NCBI RefSeq assembly: GCF_050003625.1
Contig: NC_134397.1
Span: 279,304,070 to 279,368,069 of the forward strand
DNA from: Haematobia irritans
Lineage: Eukaryota > Arthropoda > Insecta > Diptera > Muscidae
Direction of reading: 5' to 3'
DNA length: 64,000 nt
The position numbers were made by a program, and so were the translations under genes. This document shows, one piece after another, positions 58,071 to 64,000 of this stretch (position 1 is its first letter; each line of letters opens with the position of its first letter). Below the pieces are notes generated by a model. The model was not told the DNA's origin and searched no databases. It saw nothing but the letters and a program-made list of their open reading frames with translations.

Positions 58071-58135
58071 AGCAATGTTCGACTGTTAGCACCTATGGAG
58101 CAGACAATCCAGGTTCGAGTCACGGTAGCGGATTT
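58071..58135 (+). repeat. tRNA-like sequence, second SINE type (possible)
   Basis: 'ggtggagcaatgttcgactg' and a B-box-like GGTTCGAGTCA at 58112-58122 lie about 30-40 bp apart, and a T-run follows at about 58133. It differs from the abundant SINE. A complete cloverleaf could not be drawn, so it is not called as a tRNA gene. Confidence 0.35.
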
Positions 58136-58318
58136 TTTTTTATAAATTCGTAACCATTACGTTTTCAGATCATGAACGCTGGTTGTTATTTTGACAACGT
58201 ATGGTGTCATTTTATCGTTGTTAGACTGACACCGTCTGTTCTCCATTTGACACCACATGAAAACACAAAAGAAAACTTCCAATTAATAGAGCTAAGTCCA
58301 ATATAAGCGACGAATTTT

Positions 58319-58420
58319 AATTTTTAATAGATACTATAATTTCTAAGATTGAAGACATTTCAATTAAAAAAATAATTGGATTAATTAATTTCGTGATTGA
58401 ATCAGAATGTTTTTGTGTCA
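58319..58420 (-). repeat. TTAATTG MITE fragment
   Basis: Contains 'gattgaagacatttcaatta', 'taattaatttcgtgattga' and 'atcagaatgtttttgtgt', matching the 5' third of the 32884 copy in reverse. The rest is missing. Confidence 0.6.
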
Positions 58421-58752
58421 ATTATGTAATTGAGAAGAATTGAGAAGAACCTGAACAAAAACAAGTTTTCTCAGTGGTGGTTTATTTAGTCACAGTTATT
58501 CTTACGAAATTTCTATTACAAGGTGTCAGTTCCAACAGATTTTGACTTTCTTCGAGCTTTGTTTCTAATTCAATTCCAAAATCAATTTTCACAATTTCGA
58601 TCGCATGAATTCATAATTTTCTGTTTATGTAGGTGTAAATAAAAAGTCGACTAGTGAAATTGAAGACATCAGTGGTGTGTCTTAGTAGTTCACCAATTTC
58701 GAGTGGTCACTTGGGCAAGTGAATTCAACTGCAGACAATTTAGCAAGACTTA

Positions 58753-59104
58753 GGGAGCCACCGTGGTGCAATGGTTAGCATGCCCGCCTTGCATACACAA
58801 GGTCGTGGGTTCGATTCCTGCTACGACCGAACACCAAAAAGTTTTTCAGCGGTGGATTATCCCACCTCAGTAATGCTGGTGACATTTCTGAGGGTTTCAA
58901 AGCTTCTCTAAGTGGTTTCACTGGAATGTGGAACGCCGTTCGGACTCGGCTATAAAAAGGAGGTCCCTTGTCATTGAGCTTAACATGGAATCGGGCAGCA
59001 CTCAGTGATAAGAGAGAAGTTCACCACTGTGGTATCACAATGGACTGAATAGTCTAAGTGAGCTTGATACATCGGGCTGCCACATAACCTAACCTAACCT
59101 AACC
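58753..59104 (+). mobile_element. tRNA-headed SINE, full length, copy 2
   Basis: Complete head with A-box-like and GGTTCGATTCC B-box, body and LINE-like tail ending in four AACCT units. Perfect 12-bp target duplication TAGCAAGACTTA at 58741-58752 and 59105-59116. Only a few differences from copy 1 (for example 'cttctctaag' against 'cttctccaag'), so both are young. Confidence 0.95.
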
Positions 59105-59116
59105 TAGCAAGACTTA

Positions 59117-61948
59117 AAACTTCCTCGTAAATTGCATGAAGAATTTCAAATACATAATAATCACACCTAAAAGGAAAAATCAGTCACTTTCAAACTCAGG
59201 TTCTGTCTGTTGAATCTCAAGTCACTTTTTAACTGAATTTTGGTATTTTCCTTACCACGACTCATATGTTCCTCATTCTTGTTACTATTTTGCGCTATAT
59301 ACTTGATTTCAGTCCACTTTCTTCCACAATTAAATACTTTCACAAATAAAATCCTATATTGATATAAAATTGCCCAAGGAGAACACTCATAACTATAGGT
59401 TAATTACATTTTCCCCTAATCACTGCAGAAACCAAAATACGCTCCAATTTAAATGCTCAACTTCCTCGTTAATTTAAAACAATTTCACAACACTTCATCC
59501 GATGCCATTGTTGTTGAGAAATATTCCACTCCTTGCCTTCAGCACTTCAAACGGAGAGCTGTTGTACAACAAAATTTTAACTTGAGAAAAATAGGCTACA
59601 TTAAGGTCTCGGTGTGGATAGGTGGGCTGGGGGTGAAAAGACAAAGGTACTCTTCTGCTAAATGTAAATAAACGGTGAAAATAAATTGGTGGTGAGATTT
59701 AGCTACTCGCTTTCTAAACTAAGTTTAGCAATTACTGAGGGGTGGGGTAAGAGTGGCGTGGTGTTCTAGGCAAAGCAAATGGTACGAAAAAAAAACTGGA
59801 AACTACAAAAGTGCATAAGAGCTGGGGTTGGGGTTGGGGAGATAAAGGGGGACGCTAAAAGGCCCATTGTGAATGAATTTAATAAGGTTTTTGTGAATGC
59901 ATTGAGTGACAGCCATAAATGACTGTGTTAGGTGGATAAACGTTTGACCATTGACTTCCCCTCTTAAACCATAATTGTGTGCTTTGTTTTGTTTTTTTTT
60001 TTTTGAAGACTCAATAAAGACAGTTGCACTTAATATTTAAAGGTTGACTTTAATGACCTCTACCACTGCTGCTGTCGCTGAACTTCAAATGAAGAGCAAT
60101 TATATCAACTTTGAATTTATGGATTAAAGAGTTGTGTCGCTACATGTGCAAGGGGGCACAATGACATTCAAACTCCATTCCCCAAGTCGAATTCCTCTGA
60201 GCAACGAATTACTCTAGTCGAGCAGCCCACCATCATCATTTAATTAAAACATCACCATTCTCTCAATAATGAGCCTCTGGCGACATTGGTTTTCACATTC
60301 ATCTCTTGTTCACATGGTTTGTTAGTTAGGACTTGAATTTTCATCTTAAATTCTTACAAAAAAAATGAAATGCATTTGGTTGGTGCCTCTTAAATGGGGT
60401 GGGGTTGCTCCGAAGACTGGCTTCGCATTAACTTCACATGTCGTCCAATTATTGTTTCGTGCTGTGAGCTAAACTGAATGAGGAAGAAAAACGCAGCGAT
60501 ATAGAGAAGTGAATAATGCTGAAGATGATATCGCCAATGCAATGTGAAATGCCAATGTTGCTCCTGGCTGGGGATGCTGGTTGCTGCCTCCATTGGTGCT
60601 GGTGATTTAGTCTGTATAAAAATTTTTATTGGATTTTAAGTACGCATAGAATATTTCCTCCATCATGGAAATTAAAATATGTTGAGATTGGTTGGTAGTC
60701 CTCACTCCCATAGCCTTCCCATAGCTGCACTATTACTCGTACTATATTCCATCCGGCCATCATCATATCTGGTAGAATTTTTTGTACCTTTGCCAAAAAT
60801 GTTGCTCTTCTCCATGTTTTTCTTACTTTGCTCTCTCGAGAAGATTCTTTAGGAAACACAAGTGGATGGATGGATGGATGGGCGCCCTAAATTCGATGCC
60901 GCTTTTTGAGCCATTCAAGTGAAGTAGTATCTTAAATTGTTTAATGGTGGTGGTGATGGTAGAGGTATGTACTCTTGCTCCTCTGGCTCTATGAGAGACA
61001 AGATTGTGAGTGTGTGTGTGTGAACGTAAGAATGTTTCCTATATATCCTGGCGCATACAGTGCACATGGCAAAGAAGACGATGAAGTCTTGTAATTCTAC
61101 ATTGGTTTGGGTCCTTATTTATTTGGTTTTTTTCTCAACTAGTTTTTGGCTTGATTCTGAGCGAATGAATGAATGAACGAACGAACATTTAGCATATTCA
61201 ATTATTTTTTGATTTCAGTTTTTTTTCCTACTTCTGCTTTTTATACGAAAATCTTTTAATAATAATTTATTTACAAAAGTTTAATTAGAGCGAAGGGTAA
61301 GAGGACTTGCCACGACAACTCAAGTGCTGGCAAGTTCTTGTACTAGTTTTTCCCTCATTTCTTTTGTACAAAGTTTTTTTCCTCTTTTTTTTGCTATGCA
61401 AGGAAAAGAATGATTCGACAACAACTAAAACAACATCACAGAAACTAAAATTATAATGAACCCCCACCCCCCAAAAAAAAAAAGTTTAAATGAAATTAGG
61501 TATGGAGAGATAATAAAAATGAAAAAAAAAGTGAAATGTTTATTGAAAATAATAGTTCATCTTTTGGGGAAGATAACTCCACTGTGATGTTCTCAAAGTA
61601 GTTTCTTCGATTTCTTTTGTAATTTTGAGATATTAATTGCATTTGAAATTGAATTGAATTGGATTTTGAACATTTGCTTTCTCCATTCTCTAAATTGTTG
61701 CATTCAATTAAATGATATTCAATTCAATTACAATTGTAATTCATGTGAACCATGATAATGCCACAAACATTAATGAATACTCCTTACAAATATGTTTATT
61801 TAATAATTATGTATTTTCGATATTTTGAGGAAATTTAAATCATTTCGATAATAGTTGTGGGCAAGTTAAAATCGGGAGCGAGCATATTGCAAACAAGGTT
61901 CTGAGAAAAATATTTATAAGGTCCAATAAAAAGTGTAATAATACGTAG
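59117..61948. other. Non-coding stretch
   Basis: No gene is firmly recognised. A (GT)n run is at about 61008-61022, and 'gatggatggatggatggg' is near 60865. The minus-strand open frame at 60390-60593 has a hydrophobic segment (HYSLLYIAAFFFLIQFSS) that could be a signal peptide; see the findings. Confidence 0.4.
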
Positions 61949-62216
61949 ATTTTGTCAGGTATAGTGGCAGCCCGATATTACAGGCTCACATAGACTATTC
62001 AGTCCATTGCGATACCACAGTGGTGAACTTCTCTCTTATCACTGAGTGCTGGCACATTGTAGTGAAGCCACTTAGAAAAGAAAATGTCACCATCATTACT
62101 GTGGTGGGATAATATACCGCTGAAAAACTTTTTTGGTGTTTGGTCGAAACTGGGTTCGAAGCCACGACCCTGTGTCTGCAAGGCGGGCATGCTAACCATT
62201 GCACCACGGTGGCTCC
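61949..62216 (-). mobile_element. tRNA-headed SINE, older copy with internal deletion
   Basis: On the minus strand it has the head ('gtggtgcaatggttagcatg'), a B-box altered at 'gggttcgaagcc' (plus strand), the 'ccaaaaaagtttttcagcgg' region and the 'caatggactgaatagtctat' tail. The middle part with 'ctcggctataaaaagg' is deleted. Target duplication TAATAATACGTAG at 61936-61948 and TAATAATGCGTAG at 62217-62229, with one mismatch. Confidence 0.9.
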
Positions 62217-62485
62217 TAATAATGCGTAGTAAAAATATTTATATTTGTTACTTAGCATTGAGCATTTGAAAGTGAATCATATTTTTTTTATTTCACATCG
62301 GTAATTGCTATTATTTTCTTGATGAAAGCATCGAGCTGGAATAATTTAAAACAAATAAAAAAAAAATTTTTGTGTTCATAAGGTAGCTTTTATGAACTGT
62401 CCAGAGAGTTGGAGTCATCGCTTCGTTCTTGTTTTGACAGTTGTCAAGATAAGGAGGAAATTTGTCATGGTATTTGTAGCAAATA

Positions 62486-63026
62486 CCCAGCAAAAAAAAT
62501 TGGAAGTTCTTCCAAAGGCACAACTTTAAAAGCACTTCCAGAAGATGCACTCCCAATGATGATCATTATTTTAACTACCCAAGAAGTTCTTTTAATTCAA
62601 TTTTTGGTTTTTTCATACTTTTAATGGATAATTTTAACTTTTTTTGTCTCAAATAGGTTAAAAACAGAGTAAGAATTCATAAAATGATACAAATCATTTA
62701 AATTTTGTCGACAAAAATGCTGAATCCAATCTGAAAAAATTGTGAATTTTTGAAAATATTTGAGGTCAAACGTTTCCGACAAGCGTTAGAATCCATTAAA
62801 ATTATAAAAAATTATAAAAATTATCTATTTGACAAAATATCACAGAATTTTTTTAATTTACATCCAAAACATTGAATTCGGATCACACCTAAAGAAGTGA
62901 TGCAAATTCAGTGCAACGGTTGTTGAAATGAAGGACTTCCGTCCTATGACAAGCGTCAATTTTGCACCACTTCCGGATCCAAAAAGAACATTTTCATTAC
63001 ATTTTTGGCGACGCTTTTTTGCTGGG
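62486..63026 (+). mobile_element. CCCAGC-ended MITE, copy 2
   Basis: Ends CCCAGCAAAAAA and TTTTTTGCTGGG are perfect 12-bp inverted repeats, with TA at 62484-62485 and 63027-63028. Length is 541 bp with no transposase. The inverse of this sequence matches 40359-40855. The open frames at 62311-62624 and 62858-63046 are incidental. Confidence 0.88.
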
Positions 63027-63405
63027 TAGTTACTCTTTTCATTCACAATAACATTCTATTGTGAATTACGATGGTAATGGGAAAATAGTTGTAAAGTCAC
63101 ACACTTTGCGTAAGACCAGTCCCCGGTCAAAATGTTGATATTCGCCTTAGTTTTAGAATTATTCGATATTAATTATAATAATATTAATACACAAAGTGAG
63201 TTCGTCTGTTGATATGGTATATCGGCTAATATTTACCTCTTCTTGTAAGCATAAAATAGCAAGCATATGCGGTTGAAAAGTTCTCGGACTGGTTAGTTTA
63301 GGACTCCAGAAGGTTAACTCTCTCCGTTTTTATGAAAAACAGCCTAATCCCTAATTTTAGCTTAACGATATGGAGTCTTCTTCTTATGGCGACATTTAAT
63401 TGGCT

Positions 63406-63446
63406 TGGTATCACAATGGACTGATTTTTTTAAGTGAGCCTGAAGT
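63406..63446 (+). repeat. LINE/SINE tail fragment
   Basis: 'tggtatcacaatggactga' followed by a T insertion and 'taagtgagcctgaa', the conserved 3' end shared by the LINE and the SINEs. Confidence 0.6.
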
Positions 63447-63861
63447 AAACCATAACGGAAATAAACTATTCGACCAAAAAAATTCATAAGGAGCATTTTA
63501 CGGCTACACCCAAAGAAAAAATATTTACCTCCGAAACGAAATTTTAGACAAACGAAATTCCTTTTTAATGTAAAGTATTTTCTCTAAAATCAAATACAAG
63601 CGAAATTATAATAAACGATGCAGTGATTGTCTCTATTTTAGAGAAAGTTTTTAAGCTTCAACAGTAATCTTTGTTTGGCTAATATCCCGTTTTCCAGAAG
63701 AAGAAACGCTTCTTTCAGTTTAGAGGCTCCTTACAGTGGTAGCTCTCAACATTTACCACATTATTGTATTACAACCATAAGCGTAGGAAGGCCTCTGGGG
63801 AGGGGGCTTAGACCCCCCCAGAATTTGAAAACCTATTTACGATTTTACATTTTTATAAAAA

Positions 63862-64000
63862 TTAAACAAGTATATACAACCGCACAAAGTTCCGCTAAAG
63901 ACTTTCATGCAAAATCGAATTACTTGGGCTGCGGCAGCAGTTGCCGATGGCAATGCTTGAAGTCTGATATTTATGAAATAGAGCTGAGATTGAACTTATG
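63862..64000 (+). mobile_element. DINE-1/Helentron-like element, 5' end, cut by the window
   Basis: Begins 'attaaacaagtatatacaac' and continues 'atcgaattacttgggctgcg' and 'agttgccgatggcaatg', parallel to 25504-25640 in the family 2 copy. The remainder lies beyond position 64000. Confidence 0.65.

Noticed and set aside
59089..59104. Interstitial telomere
   Set aside because: The TTAGG-type pentamers are only three to four units long and always close a LINE or SINE copy.

Overview
This window is nuclear DNA of a calyptrate fly, most likely a muscid (Stomoxys, Haematobia or Musca type). The basis is an AT-rich background with insect introns, a mariner of the irritans subfamily, tRNA-headed SINEs ending in (AACCT)n, and several kinds of short inverted-repeat transposons. 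Species is inference; no host marker gene settles it.

Positions 1-10.9 kb hold the only host gene I can support. It is the 3' part of a minus-strand gene, with eleven exons from 10873 down to 3085 whose GT-AG junctions and phases all agree. They encode about 578 residues of a cysteine-rich secreted or surface protein of the insect DUF7042-DUF7045 group. The first exon or exons (start codon, signal peptide, first cysteine-rich domain) were not found, so they lie far upstream or outside the window. The two largest introns are full of transposons: one has an irritans mariner split by a SINE, the other a SINE split by a DINE-like element that is itself split by a MITE.

Positions 10.9-64 kb contain no complete host gene that I can recognise. 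The longest open frame (15510-17801, minus) belongs to a 5'-truncated non-LTR retrotransposon of the I/LOA type, with reverse transcriptase, RNase H and a terminal Cys/His motif, flanked by a perfect 15-bp target duplication. Its last ~75 bp and its (AACCT)n tail match the 3' end of the SINE copies, so LINE and SINE look like a mobilisation pair.

The rest is a nested landscape of DNA transposons and simple repeats: four DINE-1/Helentron-like elements with internal minisatellites, two hAT elements with 8-bp duplications (one with a decayed transposase C-terminus and long fold-back arms), a piggyBac-like TTAA element filled with TCACG/CGTGA motifs and a repeated hairpin, and MITE families with CACTG, CCCAGC and CACA-type ends. 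There is a Tc1/mariner transposase scrap at 54.5 kb and two unexplained coding-like fragments at 57.3 and 57.8 kb. Microsatellites are common. If the missing 5' exon of the gene lies beyond position 64000, everything from 10.9 kb onward would be one giant intron.
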